Origin: JAHQVI01 sp963749875
GTDB lineage: Bacteria; Pseudomonadota; Alphaproteobacteria; Rhizobiales; Rhodomicrobiaceae
Assembly: GCA_963749875.1 (NCBI GenBank)
Contig: CAVVOX010000002.1
Coordinates: 1,302,001 to 1,366,000, forward strand
DNA length: 64,000 nucleotides
Reading direction: 5' to 3'
Made by a program: the position numbers and the translations under genes
Notes under the pieces: model-generated
The model's database searches: none
Told to the model about the DNA's origin: nothing
What the model saw: the letters and a program-made list of their open reading frames with translations, nothing else
Part shown: in pieces, positions 35,368 to 44,247 of the stretch
How the letters are laid out: each line of letters opens with the position of its first letter
Position numbering within the stretch: position 1 is the stretch's first letter

Positions 35368-35772
35368 TCAGGCATGGGCTTCTCCGTCTGCGCTACGGCT
35401 ATCAGAAGCTCCCTCGAAGGCCTCGAACGTACCGCAAACAATGTCTTCCAGCTTCCCGACTTCCTCATCGGTGAGCGGAGTGAACTCCCGCTCGCGCCGC
35501 TTGCGCGAAAGCGATCCCCCATTCTGCCGGACGAACATGACGAAGTCCGCCGTCCGCCAATCGGGCATTTCGACGGTATTCATGATGCGCTAAACGGCTA
35601 GATCGTGACGACGCAGATAATCGGGCTCACTCGGCAAATCTTCTTCGATCGTGCGTTGAACGCACGAGAACAGGAACTCGGCGTGCGGGGCGGCGTCGAA
35701 AAAACGATAATAATCACCTGTGTCGTGCAGGACTTCGACATTTCCTCCATCAGTAGGCTGCCAGCGTATATG
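35368..35772 (-). pseudogene. C-terminal remnant of a Fic/DOC-family protein with in-frame stop
   Basis: The minus-strand frame reads NVEVLHDTGDYYRFFDAAPH, LRRHDLAV, then a TAG at 35590-35592, then RIMNTVEMPDWRTADFVMFV and RQNGGSLSRKRREREFTPL. This resembles the C-terminal part of large Fic proteins (AMP-transferases). The two open segments are in the same frame, so a single premature stop divides them. The catalytic HPFxxGNGR loop and everything before it are missing. Identification rests on remembered family sequence, so it should be checked by alignment. Confidence 0.55.
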
Positions 35773-35942
35773 GGTGCAAAGGCCGAAGACATGACCGCAC
35801 CCGATACCGTCGCCAAACCAAATATCATCTTTGATCGCAGGGCGCCGTCCAGACACGATAGTACCAGTTCAGGCATTGCAGCAATCACGGTCTGAACCGC
35901 GCCGGGATTGCCGGAGGCTCCAACTCCTGAGAAGGTGGAGCC

Positions 35943-36177
35943 ATGGAGAATCAGAAGAAGAGATCGCCGACCTTTGCGTGCGTCATCTCCAGCAGGACAA
36001 CGATCTGACGACACGCGAGCTCGCTGAGCGGGTGATGTGTGAGCGCGGCCTTGATCCGACGGATACGGCCTTACGCAACTCGGTCGTATTCAAAGTGGTG
36101 CAGGCGCTGCGTCACGCCGCCCGGCGCAAGATCGTTGTCATGGTCGAGAAGCGCAAGGGTATGTGTATTTGGTCTGC
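35943..36177 (+). pseudogene. Small unknown gene, frameshifted and cut by an IS1595 remnant
   Basis: An ATG at 35943 has a strong upstream AAGGTGGAG and reads MENQKKRSPTFA before a stop. The frame that looks conserved continues as LQQDNDLTTRELAERVMCER, then NSVVFKVVQALRHAARRKIV and VMVEKRKG. The protein sequence merges into IS1595 DNA at about 36178. The helical central part looks like a small winged-helix or DNA-binding protein, but I do not recognise the family. Confidence 0.4.
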
Positions 36178-36188
36178 AGGACCAGCGG

Positions 36189-37185
36189 TCACTCTGCGCG
36201 TCGCCAATAGCCCTTCCAGAGGCGGCTGATCGGCGCAGCGAAACCATTACCGATCACCGTTTCGACAAGCGCCCCGTTGCTGTACCGTCGATGATCTTCC
36301 AGCCAGGCGGCATGTGTCGCATAGCTTGCCAGATATCCCGGACTGACGTGATGATGCTGGCCTCGGATCATTCGCCGCAAACGGGAGAAATAGCTTTCCG
36401 CGCCGTTGACGTGGACACCGTCGAAAAAGCTGTAGGCATCGGAGTGATTGATCCGTTCAAGGTCGAATGTGCCTGATAGCAGATCCCAGTGCGGCGTCTC
36501 ATCGGCGACAATCCGGGCATTCGGCTCAATGCGGGATCGGGCAAATGCCACGCCATCCGCCTCCCGTTCAAAAACGCCGGTCAGCGTCCTGCCGCCACGC
36601 TGGCGCAGGACGATGACGCTACGGCGCTCTGTCCGCCTATGCTTGAGGAGGCGCCGGTCAACGCGGTCCGAACGTGCATTGGCGACCCGGACATGGCCAC
36701 CGAAATAGGCGCCGTCGATCTCGACCGTGTCATCCAGTAAGATCGCCTGGGTCGTGGAGGTAAGCGCCTCGCGGAGCTTGTGAGCGAGGACGAAGGCGGT
36801 CTTGTAGGAAACATCCGCGAACGTTTATCGTGAGCGGCAAGCCTCACAAGATACAGCGCGAGAGCTGCAAGGCTGAGATCCCCTTGGCCGCATTGACGAA
36901 AAGTGCGATAGCACCGAGAAGATCGACAAAAGCAAGCTTGCGCGAGGCGAAGATCGTTCCGCTGGTAAGACTGAACTGATGATGGCAGGCTTTGCACTTG
37001 TATTTGCGGCGGCTGGAAAGATGATAAGCCTCGGCCCAGCTGCAGCGCGGGCATACCGGATTCCCGTTCGTTGCCGGCCAGCGCAGCAGACAGAGCCGAC
37101 GATATGCCGCCTCTTCGCCGCCTTCGTAGATGTCCTTCAGCGATAGCGTGCGGGCTGCCGCGGATAATAGAAAATGCTGAGCCAT
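36189..37185 (-). pseudogene. IS1595-family transposase, interrupted
   Basis: The N-terminal part starts MAQHFLLSAAARTLSLKDIY and has the zinc ribbon CPRCSWAEAYHLSSRRKYKC plus KACHHQFS. After SALQLSRC the frame stops, and about 35 unrelated bases follow. The frame then resumes as DVSYKTAFVLAHKLREAL and LLDDTVEIDGAYFGGHV, ending in the catalytic ADETPHWDLL and VHVNGAESYFSRLRR. The insertion near 36800-36840 changes frame, so the transposase is inactive. Confidence 0.8.
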
Positions 37186-37249
37186 GCTTCGCCTCCTCCT
37201 GGCAAAGGAGAGCACAGTTCGCATGAATGTTCGCTTTAAGTTCCTATCC

Positions 37250-37430
37250 TGGTGCGCTTACGCCATAAGGCCGCAGAAACTCATCACGCAGCTTCGAATT
37301 GAAGCTCTCATTATAGCCGTTTTTCCAGGCCCTTGCAGATCAAACCGATCGACTGTCCCTGGCTGAGCCGAACCTCGGCCTCTCGCAGCATCCCGATGAT
37401 CTGCTCCGTCGTAAATCGCTTCCGTGCCAT
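37250..37430 (-). pseudogene. IS3-family remnant (OrfA start joined to OrfB end)
   Basis: From 37430 the minus strand reads MARKRFTTEQIIGMLREAEV and RLSQGQSIGLICKGLE, the beginning of an IS3-type OrfA. It passes directly into KNGYNESFNSKLRDEFLRPY, the C-terminal integrase part of OrfB. More than 900 bases between the two are missing. It marks the downstream border of the gas vesicle cluster, together with the IS1595 relic. Confidence 0.7.
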
Positions 37431-37576
37431 TTCTAATTCCCCATCAATGGGTTGGAAATAGCCGGGTTCTCCTAATTAAATTGGTATCGTTTCAGGGGAG
37501 CAGACCACTTCATTGCGCGCCGCGATCTCGCGCCAGGGATGACGTGGCTTGCGGCAGCGTACTTCCGCGCCATCCA

Positions 37577-37906
37577 TCAAAGCCCCTCGATCAGATTGCC
37601 CAGGTCGAGGTGCAACTCCTCGCCGCTGAGGCCGAACTGCGCCTTCAGCTCCTCCATGCGCTCTTCGAGACGCATCAGCGTCAGGCCCATCTGCTCGATC
37701 TGCGCGGGGGTCAGCCGGCCGCCATCGACCCGGCGCAGCGCCTGCCGCTCCAGAAGCTGGCGCACCGTTTCGACGAGGCTCAGCACCAGCTTGGCAAGGT
37801 CGTGCTGCACCGTCTCGGGATCGAGGCTGACGCGCTGGGTGGGACCGTGCGGAAGGGCTTTGCCGCCGAAATTCTCAATGCGTGGTCTGGCTTGTAATTC
37901 CGCCAT
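37577..37906 (-). CDS. gvpK: Gas vesicle protein GvpK
   Basis: The 109-residue protein matches GvpK, a small conserved accessory protein of gas vesicle formation: VSLDPETVQHDLAKLVLSLV, then VRQLLERQALRRVDGG and LTPAQIEQMGLTLMRLEERM, ending GEELHLDLGNLIEGL. The start MAELQARPRIEN at 37906 overlaps the preceding gvpF/L by 32 bases. It is the last gene of the cluster; IS relics begin about 150 bases beyond it. Confidence 0.9.
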   Translation of the reverse strand: MAELQARPRIENFGGKALPHGPTQRVSLDPETVQHDLAKLVLSLVETVRQLLERQALRRVDGGRLTPAQIEQMGLTLMRLEERMEELKAQFGLSGEELHLDLGNLIEGL

Positions 37907-38645
37907 CGGCTGCCCTTTCGGTAAACGTCCGGGCGCCCTCACCGACGAAGGTGAAAGGCGGCCATGGACCGGTGCACAGGATTTTCAGATCGGGGGCGGC
38001 CAGGATCAAGTCCTCGAGCGCCAGATGGAACGTCTCAAGCCGCGCCGCCGGCAGCAGCAGAGCGACCGAGATGCCGCGTCCCGCCAAGGCCGGCAGCGCG
38101 CGCCAGACATGCTCGGAGACAATGTCCAAAAACGGCGCGCAGGACCGGGCGGACAGTTCCTCATTTTCATGCATTTCGCGCTCGCGCTGTTCGTGCTCGG
38201 CGCGCTTGGTGGCGATGTAGCGCAGCCCCGGCCCCGGCTCGTCGCTCAAGGCGCCGCCGATGTCGGCAACCCTTGGCAGCACGATGGGGACGGGCGGCGC
38301 GCCGCGCGCCGTCACCGTCAGCCCGAGTTCCAGCATGCCGCGCAGCCGCTGCAAATCCGCGGTGATCGTGTCCTGCATGCCCGTCATGGAGCGGGCCAAA
38401 TTCTCGAAGTCGGGAAAGACGGTGCCGAAGCGCACCGGCAGCAAGGTGCATTGCGGCATCAGGGCCTCGAGCACGTCCATGTGGCGGCGGATCGCGGCCT
38501 CTTGGCGCGGCGGGGATTCGGCCCGCGCGCCCGTGATCAGGCTGAACGCGCCGAACGGCACGATCTCCAGCGCGATGTCCTCAAAGCCGAGGGGCAGCGC
38601 GAGCGGCGCGCAGCCGGCCTCAACGATGGCGTAAAGATACAGCAT
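37875..38645 (-). CDS. GvpF/GvpL-family gas vesicle protein (copy 4)
   Basis: The 256-residue protein shows the GvpF/L pattern: YLYAIVEAGCAPLALP at the start, HMDVLEALMPQCTLLPVRFG near residue 80 and the C-terminal LCTGPWPPFTFVGEG. GvpF/L are minor proteins that bind GvpA and are thought to prevent its aggregation or seed assembly. The start at 38645 overlaps the gvpJ-like gene by 26 bases. It is one of four F/L proteins in the cluster, each quite different, which suggests separate roles. Confidence 0.85.
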   Translation of the reverse strand: MLYLYAIVEAGCAPLALPLGFEDIALEIVPFGAFSLITGARAESPPRQEAAIRRHMDVLEALMPQCTLLPVRFGTVFPDFENLARSMTGMQDTITADLQRLRGMLELGLTVTARGAPPVPIVLPRVADIGGALSDEPGPGLRYIATKRAEHEQREREMHENEELSARSCAPFLDIVSEHVWRALPALAGRGISVALLLPAARLETFHLALEDLILAAPDLKILCTGPWPPFTFVGEGARTFTERAADGGITSQTTH

Positions 38646-38862
38646 GGCTGCCTCCGTCGGTCCCATCGGTCCCATCGGTCCCCGGCCGCAGCCGCTCGGC
38701 GGTCTCCACTGAGCTGAGCAGCACTTTCAGCCCGACAAAAATGAGATCGACTTCGGCGATCGAGATCGTCAGGTCGCCCACGACGACGACGCCGCGATTG
38801 AGGATCCGGTCGAGCAATTCCGAAAGGGCAAGGTCGGTGCCGGGCGCCTCGATATTATCCAT
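38620..38862 (-). CDS. GvpA/GvpJ-family gas vesicle protein
   Basis: The 80-residue protein has the GvpA-fold core LSELLDRILNRGVVVVGDLT and ISIAEVDLIFVGLKVLLSSV but lacks the AVG-rich end of true GvpA, so it fits GvpJ/M, proposed to start or cap the shell. The C-terminus contains three GTD repeats made by a tandem 9-bp repeat (38656-38682), which also lies under the upstream in-frame extension of the overlapping gvpF/L. Confidence 0.82.
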   Translation of the reverse strand: MDNIEAPGTDLALSELLDRILNRGVVVVGDLTISIAEVDLIFVGLKVLLSSVETAERLRPGTDGTDGTDGGSHAVSLRHR

Positions 38863-39691
38863 CGGCCCGGGCCTCCGTATCGATGGCGGCGAAGCTGTAG
38901 GGCGGCCATGGGCCGGTCAGCTTGAGCGCGAAGCCTTCGGGGCCAAGCGTTTCGCCAAGCGCCGCGAGGCTTCGGTGAAACGCGGCCACTTCGCCGGTCT
39001 CGACGAGATAGGCGGCATCCAGGATGAGACGCGGCCCGGCGCCCGTCTGCCGGATTGGATTGAGCGCGGCGTCCCTTGCTGTGGCCGCGAGCCGGCGGTG
39101 GACGCCCTCGACCTGCAAAGCCAGACGCCCGCGCAGCTCGTCCTCGATGGCGGCGCGCAGCGTCTTGGCGAGGAAGAACGCCTTGCCGGGCGAGGCGGCC
39201 GCGATTTCGGCTTTCAGTGCGGCGATGCCCGGCGCATCCGCCGCACTGGCACGGCAGGCATCCGGATCGGCGAACAGCTTGACGCCCCATTCCTGCGCCC
39301 CGGCGACACGGTCGAGCACGCGCTCGAAGGCGCCTTCGGAGCGGGTGAGGAGGCTCACCACGTCATTCATGCCGCGGCAGAGCGCGCCGAACTTCACCGG
39401 CGCGACGGCGCAAAGCGGGGCAAGGCTCGCAAGCACGCGATGATGCGCCAGCGCGCGCTCGGTCGCCCAGGCGGCGTCACACGGCGCGTCGGCATCGGCT
39501 GGGGCGAAGGCCTCGCGCGGTCCCCGGCTCATAACGACCGCCAGCTTGCCGACCGGCAGCAGCTCGACCGGAATGCGCGGCACGATGCCTTCGACCAGCG
39601 GCGCGGTGCTGGCGCACAGCGCATTGGCGCGGGTGACGCCATAGACATAGACGACCGCATCAGCGGCGGCAGGCCCGGTGGCGGTGCTCAT
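38855..39691 (-). CDS. GvpF/GvpL-family gas vesicle protein (copy 3)
   Basis: The 278-residue protein begins [20 protein letters not shown] after a short Ala-rich lead, contains [20 protein letters not shown] near residue 90 and ends [18 protein letters not shown], all typical of GvpF/L. The middle ([20 protein letters not shown]) matches the second domain. It overlaps the J-domain gvpF/L by four bases (ATGA) and the next gvpJ-like gene by eight, showing tight translational coupling. Confidence 0.87.
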   Translation of the reverse strand: MSTATGPAAADAVVYVYGVTRANALCASTAPLVEGIVPRIPVELLPVGKLAVVMSRGPREAFAPADADAPCDAAWATERALAHHRVLASLAPLCAVAPVKFGALCRGMNDVVSLLTRSEGAFERVLDRVAGAQEWGVKLFADPDACRASAADAPGIAALKAEIAAASPGKAFFLAKTLRAAIEDELRGRLALQVEGVHRRLAATARDAALNPIRQTGAGPRLILDAAYLVETGEVAAFHRSLAALGETLGPEGFALKLTGPWPPYSFAAIDTEARADG

Positions 39692-40740
39692 GCCGCGCCC
39701 CCCTGCGCCGGGGCCGAGGAGACGCTGCCGCGAACATCCTGGCGCACGATATCGATCAGCACGACCTCGTCGCCCGCATCGCTGCCCAGACGCCAGATGC
39801 CATCCTTGGAGCCGGCGGTGCGCGCCTTGGCGCAGGCCATCAGGAAGCGGTAGGCCTGGGCAAGTTCACCCATGCGCGCATCGGCGCCGTCCGCGCCCGC
39901 GACGTCGGGGTGGGACGCCCGCGCGAGCCGGTAATAGGCGGCTTTGATGTCGCTTTGGCTGGCCTCGCCGCCCAGCTCCAGCGTGCGCAGGGCCGAGTCG
40001 ATGGTCTCGCGCGGCGGAAAGCTGACCTCGACGGTGGCAAAATTCGTCGGCGGCAGGGGGCCGATGCTGCGGAAGGTGAGCGCGCCGTCATTCTCGGCGT
40101 CGAGCCGCTCCAGCGTGGCCTCCAGCCGGCCGAGATCCGATTTATCCATCAGCAGGGCGATATTGGCGACCATGCGGTCATCCATCAGCGCATTGTCGGC
40201 CATGTCGATGGCGACCTCGCGCAAGGCCATGCCGATGCCGCCGGCGAGAGCGGTGCGGCGGCAGTCGAGTGCGGTCTTGACCGCCTCGCCCAGTTGCACG
40301 CCATCGGCGGGCGCGCCTGTCTCCTGGGCGCGGGCGCGCAACTCGGCGATATCAGGGTCGGCGGCGATCGCGGCGAAGATTTTGTCGAGCGGCCAGAGCA
40401 CGACGATTTCCATTTGCAGCCGGCCGAAATATTCCGCCAGCCGCGCGCCGATCAGGGCGCTGCCCTGCACCAGCATCTTGCGCAAGCCCGCCTCGCCCGG
40501 CGCCAGCGTGCCGAATTTCACCGGCAGCACCGTGGTGCGCGTCATCACCGCTTCGAGCGCCTGTTGATGCTGGAGCAGGAGGCCGACCGCCTGCTCGCGG
40601 GCCAGCTCGTGAAAGCCACATTCCGGCGCATCGCCGACAATGGCGGCAATACCCCCTTCCCGGACGAGATGCAGGCCGCCTGCCTCGAAGGCCAGTGGCG
40701 CGTCCGCGCTGACGAAGCCGTGGATGCAAAGACTGCTCAT
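39688..40740 (-). CDS. GvpF/GvpL protein fused to a C-terminal J domain (copy 2)
   Basis: The 350-residue protein starts at 40740 ([20 protein letters not shown]) four bases into the end of the AAA ATPase gene. Residues 1-245 are GvpF/L-like: [38 protein letters not shown] and [19 protein letters not shown]. After a short linker, residues about 255-320 form a DnaJ-type J domain ([40 protein letters not shown]) with the HPD tripeptide needed to stimulate Hsp70. This suggests direct delivery of vesicle proteins to, or recruitment of, Hsp70 during shell assembly. The remaining tail is short and acidic. Confidence 0.85.
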   Translation of the reverse strand: MSSLCIHGFVSADAPLAFEAGGLHLVREGGIAAIVGDAPECGFHELAREQAVGLLLQHQQALEAVMTRTTVLPVKFGTLAPGEAGLRKMLVQGSALIGARLAEYFGRLQMEIVVLWPLDKIFAAIAADPDIAELRARAQETGAPADGVQLGEAVKTALDCRRTALAGGIGMALREVAIDMADNALMDDRMVANIALLMDKSDLGRLEATLERLDAENDGALTFRSIGPLPPTNFATVEVSFPPRETIDSALRTLELGGEASQSDIKAAYYRLARASHPDVAGADGADARMGELAQAYRFLMACAKARTAGSKDGIWRLGSDAGDEVVLIDIVRQDVRGSVSSAPAQGGAA

Positions 40741-42888
40741 CGCGCTTTCTTCCGTGTGGCCATGCCGGCCATCGCCTCGCGGAAATGGCCCATGGTGACG
40801 CTCAATTCCGTCTTGTCCGCCGCGACCGCCTCGCGGATCGCCGCAAAGGCCGCCTCGCGGCACAGCGCTTCCAGCTCGGCGCCGACCAGCCCGTCTTCGG
40901 GCCCCGCAATAGCGGCAAGATCGACATCGGCGGCGAGCGGCATTTTGCGCGTGTGCACCTTCAGGATTTCCAGGCGCTCGGCCTTGTCCGGCGATTTCAG
41001 CTCGACCAGCGAGTTCGAAGCGGCCGGGGCGCAGCAACGCCGGGTCGAGCCGGTCGAGCCGGTTGGTGGCGGCGAGCACGAAGACGCCTTTCAGCTCTTC
41101 GATGCCGTCGAGTTCGGTGAGCAGCTGCGCCGCGATCCGCTCGCTGACCTGGCTGGCGCCGCTGGCGCGCTCCGGCGCGAGCGCGTCGATCTCGTCGAAG
41201 AAGATGATCGCGGGCGCCACCTGCCGCGCCTTGCGGAAGATTTCCCGGATGGCGCGCTCGCTTTCGCCCGCCCACATCGAGATCAGCTGCGGGCCTTTGA
41301 CGGAGATGAAATTAGCCTCGCTCTCGCCGGCCAGCGCCTTGGCGAGCAAGGTCTTGCCGGTGCCTGGCGGTCCGTAAAGCACCGCGCCGCGCGAGGGCCG
41401 CACGCCCGTCGAAGTGAACAGCTCGCGATGCATCAGCGGCCAGATCACGGCCTCGGAGAGCAGGCGCTTGACCGCATCGAGCCCACCGACATCGGTCCAG
41501 CGCACATCGGGGATCTCGACGGCGATCTCGCGCAGGGCGGAGGGCTGAATTTCGGTCAGGCAGTCGTCGAAATCGGCGCGCTCGACTTCGAGGGCGGCGA
41601 GCTTGTCGCTGGGGATGCGGGCCTGGTCATAATCGATCTCGGGCAGCAGGCGGCGAAGCGCGCTCATGGCGGCTTCGCGGCAGAGGGCGGCGAGGTCCGC
41701 CCCGACATAGCCATGGGTGAAGCGGGCGAGATCGTTGAGGTCGACATCGCTGGCGAGCGGCATGCCGCGGCTGTGGATTTCCAAAATCTCCTTGCGCGAG
41801 CCGGCATCGGGCACGCCGATGCGGATTTCGCGGTCGAAGCGGCCGGGGCGGCGCAGCGCCGGGTCAAGCTCGTCGGGCATGTTCGTGGCGGCGATGACGG
41901 TGATCTGGCCGCGCGATTCCAGGCCGTCCATCAGCGCCAGCAGCTGGGCGACGACACGGCGTTCGAGCTGGCGCTCGCCGGAGAGCGCCCCCCGGCTCTG
42001 GGCAATGGAGTCGATCTCGTCGATGAAGATGATGGCGGGGGCGGCGCGCTCGGCCTCCTTGAAGATGTTGCGCAGGTGGGCTTCGCTGGCGCCGTACATC
42101 TTGTCAATGATTTCCGGCCCATTGATGGGGAAGAACTGCACGCCGACCTCATGCGCGACGGCGCGCGCGATCAGCGTCTTGCCGATGCCGGGCGGACCGT
42201 AGAGCAGCACGCCCTTGGGCGCTTCGATGCCCAGATGCAGGAAGACTTCCGGATATTTCAGCGGCAGCTCGATCATTTCCCGCACGCGGCGGATTTCGCG
42301 ATGCAGCCCGCCGATATCCTCGTAGGTGATGGCGCTTTCGCCGCCGCCTGCGCCTTCGACGCGCACGACGGTCGCGGCATCGATCAGCACCGGCCCGCCG
42401 GGCTCGGTCTTGGTAACGGAGTAGCCGTAGGATTGCGAGCCGATCAGGTTGACGCGGATGATGTCCTTTTCGACAACCGGCAGCCCCAGCATCAGTCGGG
42501 CGAGATGGCGGCGATCGTGACGGCGGGCATTGGAGGCGGCGCGGTCGGGGGCGAGCACGATGGTGCGCGCGGCCTTAGCCCTGGTCGCACGCAGGCCGAC
42601 ATGCTGGTCGAGGCTGACGCCGGCATTGGCGCGCAAAATGCCGTCCATCTGGATCATGCCCGGCGCGCGGTCCGTGATCTGCGCGAGCATGACGCGGGCG
42701 ACGGTTTCGCGCTTGCCGGAGATGGCGACGATGTCGCCGGTCTCGACGCCCAGCGCCGCCATGTCCGCCGGATCGAGGCGGACGAGGCCGCGCCCGACAT
42801 CGCGCGCGGGCGCTTCGACGACGCGGAACGCCTCGCGGGAGGGGCCGGCCGGCGGCGCGGGCTCACGGGTCTTGGTTTTGCCGGTCAC
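40737..42888 (-). pseudogene. Cdc48/VAT-like AAA+ ATPase of the gas vesicle cluster, frameshifted
   Basis: The protein has a VAT/Cdc48 N domain ([20 protein letters not shown]) and two AAA modules: D1 with [20 protein letters not shown] and [16 protein letters not shown]2 with [20 protein letters not shown] and [17 protein letters not shown]. After RPGRFE the frame changes: [15 protein letters not shown] and [16 protein letters not shown] are in another frame and reach the proper stop at 40737. One extra base near 41007-41014 (CTCGCTGG on the coding strand) explains it; total length 2152 is one over a multiple of three. The rest is well preserved, so a recent mutation or an assembly error are both possible. 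A 4-base overlap links it to the upstream gvp gene. Confidence 0.8.
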
Positions 42889-43184
42889 GCGCGCACCCCG
42901 AGCTGTGCTTCTAGGTGATCGAGCCGGGCGATCAGGATGCGGTTTTCTTCCTCAAGCGAGCGGGCGCGGGTGGAGAGCATCGGGTCCGCCTCCCACCAGT
43001 TGATGCCGAGCTCCTTGGCCTTGTCGACCGAGGCGATCAGCAGGCGCAGCTTGATGCTCAACAGTTCGATATCGACGAGAGAAATGGTGATGTCGCCGGC
43101 GATGACGATGCCCTTGTCGAGAACGCGCTCCAGAATGTCGGCAAGGTTGGTGGCCTGGAGCGACTGCTGCATATGTGGGGCCAT
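42885..43184 (-). CDS. GvpA/GvpJ-family gas vesicle protein with coiled-coil tail
   Basis: The 99-residue protein contains the GvpA-type core [20 protein letters not shown] and [20 protein letters not shown], then [20 protein letters not shown] and a helical end ([16 protein letters not shown]). The longer, charged tail distinguishes it from the shell protein GvpA and fits GvpJ or GvpS. MAPHMQQS gives two possible Met starts. It overlaps the ATPase gene by four bases. Confidence 0.85.
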   Translation of the reverse strand: MAPHMQQSLQATNLADILERVLDKGIVIAGDITISLVDIELLSIKLRLLIASVDKAKELGINWWEADPMLSTRARSLEEENRILIARLDHLEAQLGVRA

Positions 43185-43252
43185 GCTTCATTCCTATATG
43201 TGATGCGCGAGATGCGACGCGCCTAAGCTAGGACGCGCTGCGGCTTGTGGCT

Positions 43253-43332
43253 CCCCCTCACCCGGTCGCTTCGCGCCCGCCCTCTCCCACAAGGGGAGAG
43301 GGCTCCCGCCGTCAGGCGGGCGGGTGAGGGGG
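43253..43332. repeat. Dispersed inverted repeat between gvp genes
   Basis: Outer arms CCCCCTCACCCG (43253-43264) and CGGGTGAGGGGG (43321-43332) enclose inner arms CCCTCTCCC (43280-43288) and GGGGAGAGGG (43293-43302). This is a common type of intergenic repeat in Hyphomicrobiales genomes. Here it splits the gvp operon between the GvpJ-like gene and gvpO and could weaken readthrough or stabilise RNA ends. Confidence 0.7.
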
Positions 43333-43353
43333 CTGTTTCTTCGCCCAAACTGC

Positions 43354-43803
43354 CTAAAGCCCTTCGTCGGTCTGGCCGCGCGTGTAGCGGGTGCCGCGGC
43401 TGTAGCTTTCCAGATTGCCTTCGCCGTCGAGCGTGACGTGATAGGCGGCGATCAGATCGGTCGAGGGCGGGATGCGCGACAGCTCGATCACATTGACGAC
43501 GACCTCCCAGCCCGCTTCCGTGCGGTTGACCGCCGAAACGCTATCGATCTTCATGCCGACCAGCGCCTCGATGGCCCGGGCCGCTTCGGCCGCATCCACC
43601 GCGGAAAAGCTGCGCCGCGCCGCCGGGACAGACGGCGGCGTCACCACCTTGTCCTCGGGAACGATTTCGCCGGGCGCCGGCGGGGCGACGCCCTCGGCAA
43701 AGGCGAGCAGCTTGTCGGCATAGGGCAGGCCCGCAAGCGCCTGCTGCGCTTCCAGCTTCTGGTCTTCGAGCTTCTGTTTCGGCGTCCGGGCGATCTTGGC
43801 CAT
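43354..43803 (-). CDS. gvpO: Gas vesicle protein GvpO
   Basis: The 149-residue protein matches GvpO over its C-terminal half: ARAIEALVGMKIDSVSAVNR, EAGWEVVVNVIELSRIPPST, and DLIAAYHVTLDGEGNLESYS with RGTRYTRG at the end. GvpO is required in haloarchaea and is thought to help expression or assembly. The N-terminal half is Pro/Ala-rich and charged. I prefer the MAKIARTPK start at 43803; a two-codon extension exists. It follows gvpG by a few bases. Confidence 0.87.
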   Translation of the reverse strand: MAKIARTPKQKLEDQKLEAQQALAGLPYADKLLAFAEGVAPPAPGEIVPEDKVVTPPSVPAARRSFSAVDAAEAARAIEALVGMKIDSVSAVNRTEAGWEVVVNVIELSRIPPSTDLIAAYHVTLDGEGNLESYSRGTRYTRGQTDEGL

Positions 43804-43805
43804 GG

Positions 43806-44051
43806 TCACATCCGTGCTCTTTTGCGGCTTTCACGCAGCCGCGCCATTAAATTCTCTTCGAGCTGCTCGTAGTCCTCCTCGGTGATCTCGCCGAGCTCGG
43901 ACCGCATTTCCAGCTCCGCCAATTCGCGGCGGATCTTGCTTTCGTCGTAGAGTTCCGCATCCGCCTGCTCGGCGATGGTGCGCGCGAGCCAGATGGTCAG
44001 GCCGATCGGGCCGCTCACGGGAAAGGAGAGGAGCTTGCCTAACATCATCAA
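43806..44051 (-). CDS. gvpG: Gas vesicle protein GvpG
   Basis: The 81-residue protein has the GvpG pattern: a hydrophobic start (LGKLLSFPVSGPIGLTIWLA) followed by an acidic helix (YDESKIRRELAELEMRSELG) and EITEEDYEQLEENLMARLRE. GvpG is a minor component or chaperone that interacts with GvpF/L. It lies between gvpO and a 200-base gap holding two palindromes. MMML offers three Met codons; which one is used cannot be decided. Confidence 0.88.
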   Translation of the reverse strand: MMMLGKLLSFPVSGPIGLTIWLARTIAEQADAELYDESKIRRELAELEMRSELGEITEEDYEQLEENLMARLRESRKRARM

Positions 44052-44123
44052 TACCTATCGCAACTCGGTTTACACGGCGTTTTGAGAGCGGCGACAAAGC
44101 GCCGGACGATTTTAATCCGGCCT

Positions 44124-44177
44124 TTAGATCACTGTTCATGATTTTGGATTGATCCAAAATCATGAACAGTGATCTAA
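44124..44177. repeat. Perfect 26-bp inverted repeat inside the gvp cluster
   Basis: Arms at 44124-44149 and 44152-44177 are exact inverted copies separated by TG; the left arm begins TTAGATCACTGTTCATGATT. It lies between gvpF and gvpG and is followed ten bases later by another hairpin. The perfect symmetry suggests a dispersed element recently inserted or under selection to stay symmetric. Confidence 0.75.
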
Positions 44178-44186
44178 CTCTGAGTT

Positions 44187-44240
44187 TAGAGCGGGATGAC
44201 GAGCGTAAAACCGGTACCAACTTTTCCTCATCCCGCTCTA
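44187..44240. repeat. Second inverted repeat between gvpF and gvpG
   Basis: Arms TAGAGCGGGATGA (44187-44199) and TCATCCCGCTCTA (44228-44240) pair exactly around a 28-base loop containing AACCGGTACC. Repeats with this arm sequence are, as far as I recall, widespread between genes in Hyphomicrobiales. The right arm touches the stop codon of gvpF. Confidence 0.7.
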
Positions 44241-44247
44241 GTCCGTC

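Noticed and set aside
39688..42888. A 1066-residue AAA ATPase-GvpF/L fusion protein
   Set aside because: The joint lies in frameshifted sequence: the true end of the ATPase continues in another frame to a stop at 40737, and the GvpF/L gene has its own start at 40740.
39910..42918. Plus-strand open frame of about 1000 codons opposite the AAA ATPase and gvp genes
   Set aside because: It is antisense to well-recognised AAA and GvpF/L sequence, has no known domains and reflects the high GC content and codon bias of the real genes.
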